From positions 62,001-126,000 of the forward strand of contig CAXDRX010000003.1 of the NCBI GenBank assembly GCA_963991985.1: DNA of 64,000 nt, in the 5' to 3' direction. The notes beneath the pieces were generated by a model. That model made no database searches. It was not told where the DNA came from and worked only from the letters and a program-made list of their open reading frames with translations. This DNA is from MED-G17 sp963991985 (GTDB lineage: Bacteria; Bacteroidota; Bacteroidia; NS11-12g; UBA9320). Of the stretch, positions 7,870-17,206 are shown piece by piece (position 1 is the stretch's first letter; every line of letters starts with the position of its first letter). The position numbers were made by a program, and so were the translations under genes.

Positions 7870-10452
7870 ATGCATTTTGATTTAAAAAAAGTATCCCTTT
7901 TGTGGCTTTTTGTTTTTCTTAGTCTTAACGGTTCTTCGAAAGAAAAAGAAGAAAATGCCCTAAAGAGAGCTTGGAACAATACCATTGCCCGTTACAATAT
8001 TTATTTCAACGCAACTCAAAAACTTGAAAAAGCAAAAAAATCCATTGCACAAAATCACTTAGAAGATTTTTCCAAAATTCTTTCGATATTCCAATACGGA
8101 ACGGATGACAACTCAAACGTAGCCAAAAACTATTTAGAGGAACTTCACAAAAAAACATCTAAAGTCATTCAAAATAGACCCACAAGCAAATGGGTTGATG
8201 ATTCTTATTTTCTGATCGGCATTGGATATTTTTTCAAACGCGATTTTTTCTCTGCCATTGAAACTTTCCAATTTGTTCACGGGAAATACAATGATCCGAT
8301 CCTAAAGGACCTTGCACAGCTTTGGATTGTAAAAAGCTATCTGCAAATGGGGCAAATTGGAAACGCGGAATCTATTTTGGCCTTGACCATGGAAGACAAA
8401 GACTTAATGGATAGAATGAGTCGAGAAAATACCAAAGAATTCCATGCAACCAGGGCGGATATTTTTTTACGCAACAACAATCTGCCTTTTGTCATTAACC
8501 ACTTAGAAAAAGCCATCGTGCTAAGCAAGGAAAGAACTGAAAAATATCGGTGGCACTTTATTTTGGGACAAGTGAATCTAGCCCTGAACAACAAAGCCAA
8601 AGCGAAAAATCACTTCGTAAAAGTCAATAAATTAAATGCACCTTATACCTATACGTTTCAAGCCAATTTAGGATTGGCCAAATCGGTTGCCCATTCAAGT
8701 GATCCAAAATCCATTAAACAAGGCATTAAGTATTTAACCAGAATGTTGAAGGATGATAAGAACCTCGATTATTTTGACCAAATATATTTCGAAATAGCTC
8801 AAATTGAGTTTGCCGCAAAAAACATCCAAAACGCCATCAATAATCTCAAACTCTCTGCCCGCAATAGCACCAAGAACAACAATCAAAAAGCGAGTAGTTT
8901 TTTGGCACTTGGCAAATACTATTTTGGTGAAAAAAAATATCCGTTGGCACAATCTTATTATGACAGTACGATGCTGTTTATAGACAATAATCATGTGGAT
9001 TATGACGAGATCAAATCAACTCATCTGCTCTTGAGTGAACTCATTGACAACTTACTTAATATAAGCAAAAAAGATAGCCTCCTAGAACTTAGTTCCCTTA
9101 GCTTAGAAGAAATAGAAATCGTCGTAGATGCTGCAATTGAAAAAGAAAAAGAAGCAAAAGAAGAAGCCATTTTGAAACAACAAAGTTTGGAATTACAAAA
9201 CAACTTGGCTCCTCAAAAAATACAACAAAATTCAGGAGGCACCTGGTATTTTTACAACAATGCCGCTGTAGCAAGGGGATATACGGAGTTCAAAAGAAAA
9301 TGGGGGAATCGGAAGTATAGCGATTGGTGGCGATTAAACACCAAGTTGGCCCAAATGATTCGCGAAGAAAAAAAGAACAAAATAAAGGCTGAACAAACGA
9401 AAAATGAAGAATTAAAAAACGAAGAACAAAATATTATCTTGGCAAAAGTTGACCAAGACAAAAGGAAATACTACATGGAAATTCCTTTTGGTAGTGAACT
9501 AAAAAAGGCCTACATCCAAAGCATTCAAAATAGCTATTTTAAGATTGGGAAAATGTATCAAGAAGATTTAAACAACTATCCCTTGTCCATCTCAAATTAT
9601 TCTACGCTTCTTTTGAGATACCCCAATTGCTCACTCGAACCTGAGGTTCTTTATGCACTTTACAATTGCTACAAAGCACAAGAAGATGAAATAAAAATGA
9701 ACGAAATACAGCAAACCTTGATGGACAAGTATCCCGAAAATAAGTACAATCAACTCATCGATGGGGACAATCTAGCTATTGGGGAATCCGACTCCGCAAA
9801 TTTAGCTTATCAAAAACTTTACCAATTGGCAATGGAAGAGAAATACAAATCATTGATTGAACAGAAAAAATTGTTTGACTCCTATCTTGGAGGCAATTCT
9901 ATTCAAGCAAAATTTGATTTGCTTTATGCCCGTGCTATTGGAGCATTGGAAGGTAAAGAAGCGTATATTGATGAACTGATTTTTGTAAAAAATTCGTACC
10001 CCAACACCCCAGAAAGTAGGTCTGCTGCCTATGCCATCAGCATTCTTGAATCCAAGGAGGATTCAGTAAGCAATGAAATGAGTCAAAAGAGCTACGCCTT
10101 TCAGCCGCAAGAACCACACTTTTTTGCACTCATTGCTCCTCAAAATTCAGATATAAAATCATTAAAGATGTCCCTTGCCCAATTCAACACCAACTATGGA
10201 AATAAAACGCTAACCATTTCAAGTTATTTGTTTGGAGAAAAAAAAGACCACTTGCTGTTGATCAAAACTTTCCCATCTGCTGCTGAAGCACTCTTATATT
10301 ACCAAGCCAAAGAGCTGAAGAACATCTTTACCAAACATAATTTGTCCAAGACTTCAAACTTTATCATCCAAAGCAAAAATCTTCAATCTCTATTGCAAAA
10401 CGGGGATTGGGAAAATTATAAAATTTTTTTTGAGAAAAACTATCTTCGATAA
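7870..10452 (+). CDS. sprE: SprE/PorW-like TPR protein of the type IX secretion system
   Basis: This 860-residue protein has an N-terminal hydrophobic export signal (residues 6-21), then ALKRAWNNTIARYNIYFNATQKLEKAKKSI. That matches the conserved start of SprE/PorW (RxFHxxxAxYNxYFNG-like), followed by many TPR units to about residue 680. SprE/PorW supports assembly of the T9SS in the cell envelope. The F. johnsoniae protein is a lipoprotein; here the expected cysteine after the signal is missing (SLNGSS), so the mature protein may be released by signal peptidase I. PBP1A follows after 3 bases. Three T9SS cargo genes occur in this window. Confidence 0.8.
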   Translation: MHFDLKKVSLLWLFVFLSLNGSSKEKEENALKRAWNNTIARYNIYFNATQKLEKAKKSIAQNHLEDFSKILSIFQYGTDDNSNVAKNYLEELHKKTSKVIQNRPTSKWVDDSYFLIGIGYFFKRDFFSAIETFQFVHGKYNDPILKDLAQLWIVKSYLQMGQIGNAESILALTMEDKDLMDRMSRENTKEFHATRADIFLRNNNLPFVINHLEKAIVLSKERTEKYRWHFILGQVNLALNNKAKAKNHFVKVNKLNAPYTYTFQANLGLAKSVAHSSDPKSIKQGIKYLTRMLKDDKNLDYFDQIYFEIAQIEFAAKNIQNAINNLKLSARNSTKNNNQKASSFLALGKYYFGEKKYPLAQSYYDSTMLFIDNNHVDYDEIKSTHLLLSELIDNLLNISKKDSLLELSSLSLEEIEIVVDAAIEKEKEAKEEAILKQQSLELQNNLAPQKIQQNSGGTWYFYNNAAVARGYTEFKRKWGNRKYSDWWRLNTKLAQMIREEKKNKIKAEQTKNEELKNEEQNIILAKVDQDKRKYYMEIPFGSELKKAYIQSIQNSYFKIGKMYQEDLNNYPLSISNYSTLLLRYPNCSLEPEVLYALYNCYKAQEDEIKMNEIQQTLMDKYPENKYNQLIDGDNLAIGESDSANLAYQKLYQLAMEEKYKSLIEQKKLFDSYLGGNSIQAKFDLLYARAIGALEGKEAYIDELIFVKNSYPNTPESRSAAYAISILESKEDSVSNEMSQKSYAFQPQEPHFFALIAPQNSDIKSLKMSLAQFNTNYGNKTLTISSYLFGEKKDHLLLIKTFPSAAEALLYYQAKELKNIFTKHNLSKTSNFIIQSKNLQSLLQNGDWENYKIFFEKNYLR

Positions 10453-10455
10453 ATC

Positions 10456-12699
10456 TTGAAACAATCGAAAAAAAGAAACCTTACTACAAGGACAGTTCAA
10501 ATTATCTGGAAAATATTTGCTTCTTCGTTATTCACGCTGGTTGTGCTGTTTCTGCTCATCAAAATTGGTTTATTTGGGAAATTACCCAATCCAACCACCT
10601 TGGAAAATCCGCAATCTGCGCTGGCTACTGAGATTTATTCTTCAAACAATGCGCTAATCGGTAAATTTTATTTTAGGGAAGACAGAACCAACATCACATT
10701 TAAAGAAATTCCAAAATACATGATCGAAGCATTGGTGGCAACAGAAGACGCACGTTTTTATAAGCACGTTGGAATAGATCCCAAAGCATTGGCAAGAGCG
10801 ATTCTTTTGTTGGGGAAAAGAGGAGGAGGAAGCACCATAACACAACAACTTGCTAAAAACTTATTTCACAATCAACCCAAATCCTTATTTGGCAGAGTAA
10901 TACAAAAAGCAAAAGAGCAAATCATCGCGGTTGAATTGGAAAAAAAATATACCAAAAATGAAATCATTTTATTGTATTTTAATACAGTACCCTGGGGCAA
11001 TAGCTATGGAATAAAATCCGCGGCCAAAACTTTTTTTAACAAGCCTGTAAAATTGCTGAAAATAGAAGAAGCAGCAATGCTGATCGGTATGCTTAAAGCC
11101 AGTGGGACTTATAATCCAAAAAGAAATCCAAAAAAAGCTCTGGCACGAAGAAATACTGTATTTGCGCAAATGAAAAAATACAATTATTTGGAAGAAGAAG
11201 CTTACAAAAATTTATGTGAATTACCCATCATTCTGGATTACAATAGAACCTCTCATCTTCGAGGAAGCGCGACCTACTTCAGGGAGCATTTAAGAAATAT
11301 GCTTAAACCATGGGCTTCAAAAAAAGGAATCAATCTTTATGAAGATGGCTTAAAAATTTACACCACTTTGGACGAGAAAATGCAAAAACATGCAGAGTTT
11401 TCTGTAAAGAAGCACATGTCTAATTTACAAAAACAATTTTACGCAGAAACCAAAAGGACCAAACAAGAACCATGGAGAGACGAAAAAAACAATTGGAAAA
11501 TAGACGCTCAATACATTCCCAATCAAATTAAAAAAACACCTCAATATCGTGCCCTAAAGAAAAGAGGCCTTTCTCCAAAGGCCATTGAAAAAGCTTTGAA
11601 TGAGAAACATCACATGACTGTTTTTTCTTGGGAAGGTGAAAAAGAAGTCAATTTTAGCGTTTATGACTCTTTGAAATACTACAAACAAATTCTTCATACT
11701 GGTTTTATGGCCATGGAACCCCAAACAGGTGAAATAAAAGCTTGGGTTGGTGGAATAAATTTGGCGTATTTTCAATACGACCATGTTGCCAAAACAGCTA
11801 CAAGGCAAGTAGGTTCAACATTCAAGCCTTTTGTTTATGCACGAGCTCTGGAAGATGAAAAAATTGAGCCATGCGAACGGGTCCCTACGGGTCCAGTTAC
11901 ATTTGAAATGGACGATGGTAAAACATGGACCCCGAAAAACTCCTCGAAAGTCGAAACAGAAATGATTAGCTTATATGATGGGCTCAAAAACTCCATCAAC
12001 ACTGTTACGGCAAGAGTACTTAAAAGGTTGGGGTACCAAGGGCCAATGGCAGTTAAAAAATTGGGCATAAAAATGGGCCTCAATGAGGAAAAATTCATCA
12101 ACTACCCTTCCATTTGCTTGGGAGTTATGGACTTATCTGTTTTTGAAATGGTGGGGGCCTATGGCACTTTCGTCAACAAAGGCGTTTGGATTGAACCTCA
12201 TTTTATCAGAAAAATTGAAGATAAAAATGGAAATGTAATTGAAGAATTTTTTCCTAAGAAAAGAGAAGCTATGAGAGAGCAAACCGCCTATACGATGTGT
12301 AGAATGCTAGAAAAAGTAACCCAAAGTGGAACGGGAAGAAGACTATACAGCAAATATGCAATTCCACAAGAGTGGACTATCGGGGGCAAAACAGGAACTA
12401 CCCAAAACAACAGTGATGGTTGGTTTATGGGCATTACGCCAGATTTGGTTGGTGGATGCTGGGTAGGTGCAGAAGATCGGAGGGTTCATTTTAGAAGCAC
12501 TTTGTATGGACAAGGAGCAAATATGGCCCTGCCCATATATGCCTATTTTATTCAAAGAGTTTACAAAGACAAAGACATCGGACTGATCCCTAGACCTTTT
12601 GAAAAACCAGAAAACACCTTAGAGTTCCTCCTTGAGTGCGCTACCGACACGAGCAACCAAGAAAAAATAGATACAGATCTGCAAGGTCTTGACTTTTAA
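10456..12699 (+). CDS. Class A penicillin-binding protein (PBP1A-like)
   Basis: This is a 747-residue bifunctional peptidoglycan synthase. After a membrane helix (about residues 20-37) comes the GT51 transglycosylase with catalytic Glu97 in ATEDARFY and the GGGSTITQQLAKN motif. The transpeptidase follows with Ser454 in STFK, the SIN motif at 513-515 and KTG at 645-647. All active-site residues are present. The start is TTG 3 bases after sprE; no ATG or GTG fits. Its stop codon overlaps the stop of the convergent glycosyltransferase gene. Confidence 0.95.
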   Translation: MKQSKKRNLTTRTVQIIWKIFASSLFTLVVLFLLIKIGLFGKLPNPTTLENPQSALATEIYSSNNALIGKFYFREDRTNITFKEIPKYMIEALVATEDARFYKHVGIDPKALARAILLLGKRGGGSTITQQLAKNLFHNQPKSLFGRVIQKAKEQIIAVELEKKYTKNEIILLYFNTVPWGNSYGIKSAAKTFFNKPVKLLKIEEAAMLIGMLKASGTYNPKRNPKKALARRNTVFAQMKKYNYLEEEAYKNLCELPIILDYNRTSHLRGSATYFREHLRNMLKPWASKKGINLYEDGLKIYTTLDEKMQKHAEFSVKKHMSNLQKQFYAETKRTKQEPWRDEKNNWKIDAQYIPNQIKKTPQYRALKKRGLSPKAIEKALNEKHHMTVFSWEGEKEVNFSVYDSLKYYKQILHTGFMAMEPQTGEIKAWVGGINLAYFQYDHVAKTATRQVGSTFKPFVYARALEDEKIEPCERVPTGPVTFEMDDGKTWTPKNSSKVETEMISLYDGLKNSINTVTARVLKRLGYQGPMAVKKLGIKMGLNEEKFINYPSICLGVMDLSVFEMVGAYGTFVNKGVWIEPHFIRKIEDKNGNVIEEFFPKKREAMREQTAYTMCRMLEKVTQSGTGRRLYSKYAIPQEWTIGGKTGTTQNNSDGWFMGITPDLVGGCWVGAEDRRVHFRSTLYGQGANMALPIYAYFIQRVYKDKDIGLIPRPFEKPENTLEFLLECATDTSNQEKIDTDLQGLDF

Positions 12700-13859
12700 T
12701 CCAAAATGTTTTTTTTGCTGTAGGGCCTTCCTTTCCAAACCGATTTTTTAGGTAAAAAATAATATATGGAGGTTGCCATGGTGTTCAAAAATAAGTAGAT
12801 TTCATAAGTCAAAAAGTCCAAAGCACTCCATTGCCGTTCTTCTACTTTTTGAACCAATTGTGTGATAAATACCATTTGTGCAAAAAATTTCAATCCTAAG
12901 AAAAATAAAGCCCAATGTATTTCAATAAAAAGTAAAGTGAAAACAAGAGGATAAAACAAACCGTATAAAACAAGCATACATTTCCAATTCCAAGGCAAAT
13001 CCTTTGCACCAATAAGCCATCTTTTTCTTTGTTCAAGCATTTCTTTTACATTGGGTATATAGTATGCTTTCCCCAAAGTTTGCGCATTGCCTAAGTTTTT
13101 CCAACTCCAGCCTAAATTCGTTACTGCTTCAAACAATTTGTAGTCTTCGGTAATACTAAACTCAATTTGCTCATATCCGCCTGTTTGCCAATATGCCTTG
13201 GCTCTTACCGCCATATTATTTCCTACGCTGGTACAAGAGACACCCATATTGGCAAAAGCTTTGATATAACCCATAAAATGCAACCAATCCATTGCTTGCA
13301 TTTTGGAAAACCACTTACTGAGATAGCCTATTTTGAAGGAATTGTTTAGACTAGGATCCACCGCACACATGGTTGTGCCCGAGACAATCCCGATTTCTGG
13401 TTCAAAAGCACTGATCATACCTTTTATCCAAAATTTTGGCAGTTGTACATCAACATCAGTAATCAAGAAAAAATCTCCGCTCGATTGATGTGCTAGGTGT
13501 GCCAATACATTGGCCTTACCGCGTCCTTTGCCTAGATTGTTTTGGATGTTAAACATTTTATAATTTTCTTTCTCCTGAATAAATTTTCTGATTAGAGATT
13601 CCGTTTGATCTGTAGATTGATCATTTCCAATAAGTACTTCTAATTTTTCTCTGGGATATTCCAGATTTGCAATACTTTCTAAAGATCTCAATATCAATTT
13701 TTCCTCATTTCGAGCGGCCAACAACAAGCTTACCTTTGGAAGATTTTGCCCTTCATAAGCTTTCTCTTCTTGATGGATTGAAATGCCGTAAATTGAAAAA
13801 GCAAGTAACAAGAAAAATAGCAAAAGGAGAAACAAAGCAGAAATTTGAAGAATTATCAT
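12696..13859 (-). CDS. Processive family 2 glycosyltransferase, membrane-bound
   Basis: This 387-residue protein has an N-terminal membrane helix, a GT-A domain and three or so C-terminal helices. The family 2 motifs are visible: LLLAARNEE, the substrate DxD as TDVDV, the acceptor ED in TEDYKLF and the processive QxxRW signature as QRKRW. These are typical of enzymes making beta-linked polysaccharide chains. It follows a NodB-like deacetylase with a 4-base overlap, so I infer synthesis of a partly deacetylated amino-sugar polymer, though a glycolipid product is possible. It converges with the PBP gene with overlapping stop codons. Confidence 0.85.
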   Translation of the reverse strand: MIILQISALFLLLLFFLLLAFSIYGISIHQEEKAYEGQNLPKVSLLLAARNEEKLILRSLESIANLEYPREKLEVLIGNDQSTDQTESLIRKFIQEKENYKMFNIQNNLGKGRGKANVLAHLAHQSSGDFFLITDVDVQLPKFWIKGMISAFEPEIGIVSGTTMCAVDPSLNNSFKIGYLSKWFSKMQAMDWLHFMGYIKAFANMGVSCTSVGNNMAVRAKAYWQTGGYEQIEFSITEDYKLFEAVTNLGWSWKNLGNAQTLGKAYYIPNVKEMLEQRKRWLIGAKDLPWNWKCMLVLYGLFYPLVFTLLFIEIHWALFFLGLKFFAQMVFITQLVQKVEERQWSALDFLTYEIYLFLNTMATSIYYFLPKKSVWKGRPYSKKNILD

Positions 13860-14461
13860 AAACCTCTAGAAATAAGCTCTTCTTCTGACAAATATTCTAA
13901 ATATCTTGGAAGAAGATATTCTAAATTTTTTTGGGCCTTGACGCTGTCATGAAAAACGATGATTGATTTTTTCCTTGCTCTATTTTTGAGTCCCAATAGG
14001 GCTTTTTCACGATCTAAATTTTTTAAAAAATCCCAGCTCAGTTGATTCCACATTATTATCCTAAAAGATTTTCTTAAATGAAAATATTGAGTCGGTTTTA
14101 TCCTTCCATATGGCGGCCTGAAAAGCTTATTTCCCGGCATTAAGTTTTGACATTCGGAAATATTGCTGTAATAATCCTTATTTTTTGTAAACCAACCTTT
14201 TAAATGGTTGTAGGTATGATTGCCTACCTGATGACCCCTATTTTTTATTTCCTGAAATGTATCAGGATATTTGTTAATATTCTGTCCAACACAAAAGAAA
14301 GTGGCCTTTGCCCCGTGGAAGGCCAACTGATCCATCACCCACGGCGTAATGCTCGGGTGTGGGCCATCATCGAAAGTTAAGTAAATATGCTTTGAATCGA
14401 TGTTTCGAATGTAGGTGCTAATCTGAATAAATCTCTCATTGATCGACCAACATTTATTCAT
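13856..14461 (-). CDS. NodB-type polysaccharide deacetylase
   Basis: This is a carbohydrate esterase family 4 protein of about 201 residues, which removes N-acetyl groups from amino sugars using a metal ion. All five family motifs are seen: TFDDGPH, HTYNH, FRPPYG, the NQLSWD motif and IVFHDS. There is no clear signal peptide. I prefer ATG 14461; the longer ATG 14491 would make the gene overlap the start of the divergent TolC gene. It overlaps the following glycosyltransferase gene by 4 bases, which suggests they act on the same polymer. Confidence 0.88.
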   Translation of the reverse strand: MNKCWSINERFIQISTYIRNIDSKHIYLTFDDGPHPSITPWVMDQLAFHGAKATFFCVGQNINKYPDTFQEIKNRGHQVGNHTYNHLKGWFTKNKDYYSNISECQNLMPGNKLFRPPYGRIKPTQYFHLRKSFRIIMWNQLSWDFLKNLDREKALLGLKNRARKKSIIVFHDSVKAQKNLEYLLPRYLEYLSEEELISRGL

Positions 14462-14477
14462 AAATAAAGAACATTTG

Positions 14478-14485
14478 TACTTTTG
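14478..14485 (+). promoter_or_regulatory. -7 element TACTTTTG before the TolC-like gene
   Basis: An exact TAnnTTTG match ends 4 bases before the ATG at 14490. It supports that ATG over the in-frame ATG at 14439, which would lie upstream of the promoter element. The spacing implies transcription starting at or next to the start codon. Confidence 0.5.
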
Positions 14486-14489
14486 GAGC

Positions 14490-15896
14490 ATGCAGAAATG
14501 GTTTAGTGCCCTAACGCTTCTTTTTTTATGTGAATTGGCTTCGAGTCAAATTTGGGACTTGCAAAAATGCATCAGCCACGCTTTTGAAAAAAATCTTGAC
14601 ATTCATGTAGGTCAGCTTCAACTAGCTATCGCCAAAAACAATCAAAATCAAAGCAAATTAGATAGACTTCCCAGTTTGGGTATGGACGCCAACCATAATT
14701 ATAATCTCGGAAGAGCCATCGACCCATTTACCAATACATTTTCAAATCAAAGTATTCAGACCAACCGATTCAGCCTCTCAAGCGGGATTACACTGTTTAA
14801 CGGATTTCGAATAAATAATAATATCAGGAGACAAAATTTATCCTACCAGATTGCAGGAAGTTCACTAAAGGTTGTGAAAAACAATATAGCCCTTTCAGTA
14901 GCCAATGCATATTTGCAAGTTTTGTTTAGCATTCAACAAAAGAAAATAGCGCAGAAGCAAGAAGAGAGAACAAATGTACAACTCAACAGAATTCAAAAAC
15001 TATACGATGCGGGAGTTATCGACCCTTCCCAAATTTTAACTTTAGAAGCACAATTGGCTCAAGACCAGGTAAATTTGGTAAATGCCGAAAACCTGATCAG
15101 GTCAAATTACGTTCGACTCAAAAATTTGCTTCAAATACCCATAGAAGAGAACTTTTCTGTTTTGCCACCGAAATCCATTGAAATAGAGATCTCTACTATT
15201 GAAAGTTTGACAACCATCTATCAAACTGCAGAAAACCAAATGCCCCAAATAGAATTGGCGAAAAAACAAGCCGAACAAGCAAATCTAGACATTCAGCTGG
15301 CAAGAGCCGCTATGTTGCCTACCCTCTCCTCATTTTATTCCTTACAAACTGTTTATTCGCAATCCAACAAAAGCATCACTGATTTTAATCCAAGTTTTGA
15401 TAGCATTGGCTTTGTAAATTCAACCAATGATGCTGTTCTAGTACAAAGGCTGAATGGAACTTATATGCGCACTCCTTATTTTGACCAACTGAGCAACAAT
15501 TTGGGCCAGAGTGTTGGATTTTCCTTGCGTATTCCGATTTTTAATCAATTGAGCAATAGAAATCGATGGCAAAACGCCAAAATACAGGCAGAAATTGCCG
15601 AAAAAAATCAAGAAAATGCAAAAAATACCTTGCGACTAAATGTGGCACAAGCCTATACAGATTATCTCAATGCTGCAGCTAGTTTGCAAGCCTCCAAAGA
15701 AAACCAAAGAATTCAAGAAAAAAATTATGCACTGATTCAACAAAGATTTGAAGCTGGTTTAGCGAATAGCTTTGATTTGCTATTGGCGAAAAACAACTTA
15801 GAATCCGTCATTTCCAATAATTTAAGGGCACAATACGACTTCCTTTTTAGAAAATTAATATTGGATTTTTACCAAGGCAAACCGCTAAAACTATAA
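14490..15896 (+). CDS. TolC-family outer membrane efflux protein
   Basis: The product has 468 residues and forms the outer-membrane channel and periplasmic tunnel of tripartite exporters. From ATG 14490 it has a signal peptide (MQKWFSALTLLFLCELASSQ), then the two repeated halves typical of the family, each with long helices such as NVQLNRIQKLYDAGVIDPSQILTLEAQLAQ and YALIQQRFEAGLANSFDLLLAKNNL. Its TAA shares a base with the ATG of the adaptor gene. The inner-membrane component of the pump is not adjacent. Confidence 0.92.
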   Translation: MQKWFSALTLLFLCELASSQIWDLQKCISHAFEKNLDIHVGQLQLAIAKNNQNQSKLDRLPSLGMDANHNYNLGRAIDPFTNTFSNQSIQTNRFSLSSGITLFNGFRINNNIRRQNLSYQIAGSSLKVVKNNIALSVANAYLQVLFSIQQKKIAQKQEERTNVQLNRIQKLYDAGVIDPSQILTLEAQLAQDQVNLVNAENLIRSNYVRLKNLLQIPIEENFSVLPPKSIEIEISTIESLTTIYQTAENQMPQIELAKKQAEQANLDIQLARAAMLPTLSSFYSLQTVYSQSNKSITDFNPSFDSIGFVNSTNDAVLVQRLNGTYMRTPYFDQLSNNLGQSVGFSLRIPIFNQLSNRNRWQNAKIQAEIAEKNQENAKNTLRLNVAQAYTDYLNAAASLQASKENQRIQEKNYALIQQRFEAGLANSFDLLLAKNNLESVISNNLRAQYDFLFRKLILDFYQGKPLKL

Positions 15897-17206
15897 TGAA
15901 AAGAAAAACAATCTATATCTCCTTAGGCATCCTGCTTTTGATTCTTGCGCTCTTCATTACCAAGAAACAACTTCAGCCAAAGGGAATTGCAGTGTCCCTT
16001 GGCAAGGCAAAATTTCGCACCATCACAGAGTCTGTTTTTGCAAGTGGTAAAATCCAACCAGAGGTTGACGTAAGTATAAGTTCAGATGTTTCTGGGGAGA
16101 TTATTTCACTGTATGTCCACGAAGGCGATACGGTAGAACCAGGTCAATTATTGGCGAAAATAGATCCAGAAATATATATCACTGCCAAGGATCGAGCCTC
16201 TGCAGGACTAAAAACCGCAAAAGTCAACCTTCAAAATGCTAAAGCAACCTTGTTGCAATCCAAACTAAGAAAAAAACAAGCCGAATCAAACTTTGTGCGC
16301 AACAAAAAGCTATTTCAAAATGGGGTAATTGGTCAAACAGAGTGGGAACAAATAGAAACCAATTTTGAAATTGCTGTGGCAGACCAAAAAGCATCTGAGG
16401 AAAGGGTACTTTCGGCAAAATATGCCATAGAAACTGCTGAAGCCAACTTGAAAGAAGCCATTAAAGGATTAATGCTTACCAACATAAGCTCTCCTTCGAG
16501 CGGAGTCATCTCAAAATTAAAGGTAGAGCAAGGGGAGCGCGTGGTAGGAACAGCACAAATGGCAGGTACAGAAATGATGATTTTGTCAAACTTCAAGAAT
16601 ATGGAGGTATTGGTTACAGTGAGTGAAAATGATATTTTAGAAATAGAACTCGGTGACAGTTGCTATATAGAAGTAGATGCATACGGTGAACGAAAATTTA
16701 AAGGCGTGGTCACCGAGATGGCAAAATCTTCTACAAGCTCTAACGTTCAAGGGGCCAACAATGGTGAAGTAACCGAATTTGAAATCAAGGTGAGATTGCT
16801 GGAATCCTCTTACCAAGATTTAAACAAAAAAGGCAAAGAACCATTTCTACCTGGCTTGAGTGCAAGTGTGGAAATTATTACTCGAAAAAAAGAAAATGCT
16901 CTGTCACTGCCCATAGAAGCAGTCACAGCAAGATTGGAAAACTCCTCATCTGATAAAAAAGTCGAAGTTGTTTTTGTTACCGACCAAGGCATGGCAAAAA
17001 AACAAAAAGTTAAGGTGGGTATCCAAGATGCTCGTTACATAGAAATTATAGAAGGAATTGATTCGTCTTCTAAGGTAATTATTGGGCCATTTGATGCTGT
17101 AAGTCAAGGTCTGAAAGATGGTCTACAGGTATACGCTCAACGCAAAGGAAAGGCAGGGAAGTTTGGCGCTAAAAAAAGAAGAAGAAAATCAAGAAAAAAA
17201 GAATAA
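15896..17206 (+). CDS. RND/MacA-type periplasmic efflux adaptor
   Basis: This is a 436-residue HlyD-family membrane fusion protein. It has one N-terminal membrane helix (residues 5-21), a lipoyl-like half (SGEIISLYVHEGDTVEPGQLLAKIDP), a coiled-coil hairpin at about 90-190, the second half (TNISSPSSGVISKLKVEQGERV) and a beta-barrel region. It links an inner-membrane pump to the TolC channel. No MacB-like permease lies nearby. The very basic tail ends SRKKE; these last residues exist only because the codon at 17189-17191 reads TCA instead of TGA (see gpsA). Confidence 0.9.
   Translation: MKRKTIYISLGILLLILALFITKKQLQPKGIAVSLGKAKFRTITESVFASGKIQPEVDVSISSDVSGEIISLYVHEGDTVEPGQLLAKIDPEIYITAKDRASAGLKTAKVNLQNAKATLLQSKLRKKQAESNFVRNKKLFQNGVIGQTEWEQIETNFEIAVADQKASEERVLSAKYAIETAEANLKEAIKGLMLTNISSPSSGVISKLKVEQGERVVGTAQMAGTEMMILSNFKNMEVLVTVSENDILEIELGDSCYIEVDAYGERKFKGVVTEMAKSSTSSNVQGANNGEVTEFEIKVRLLESSYQDLNKKGKEPFLPGLSASVEIITRKKENALSLPIEAVTARLENSSSDKKVEVVFVTDQGMAKKQKVKVGIQDARYIEIIEGIDSSSKVIIGPFDAVSQGLKDGLQVYAQRKGKAGKFGAKKRRRKSRKKE

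Noticed and set aside
17160..17206. Programmed -1 frameshift on the A7 runs fusing the efflux adaptor to GpsA
   Set aside because: The A-AAA-AAA slip would enter the gpsA frame, but it would place the cytoplasmic GpsA at the periplasmic end of a membrane fusion protein. A single base change from ATG explains the data better.
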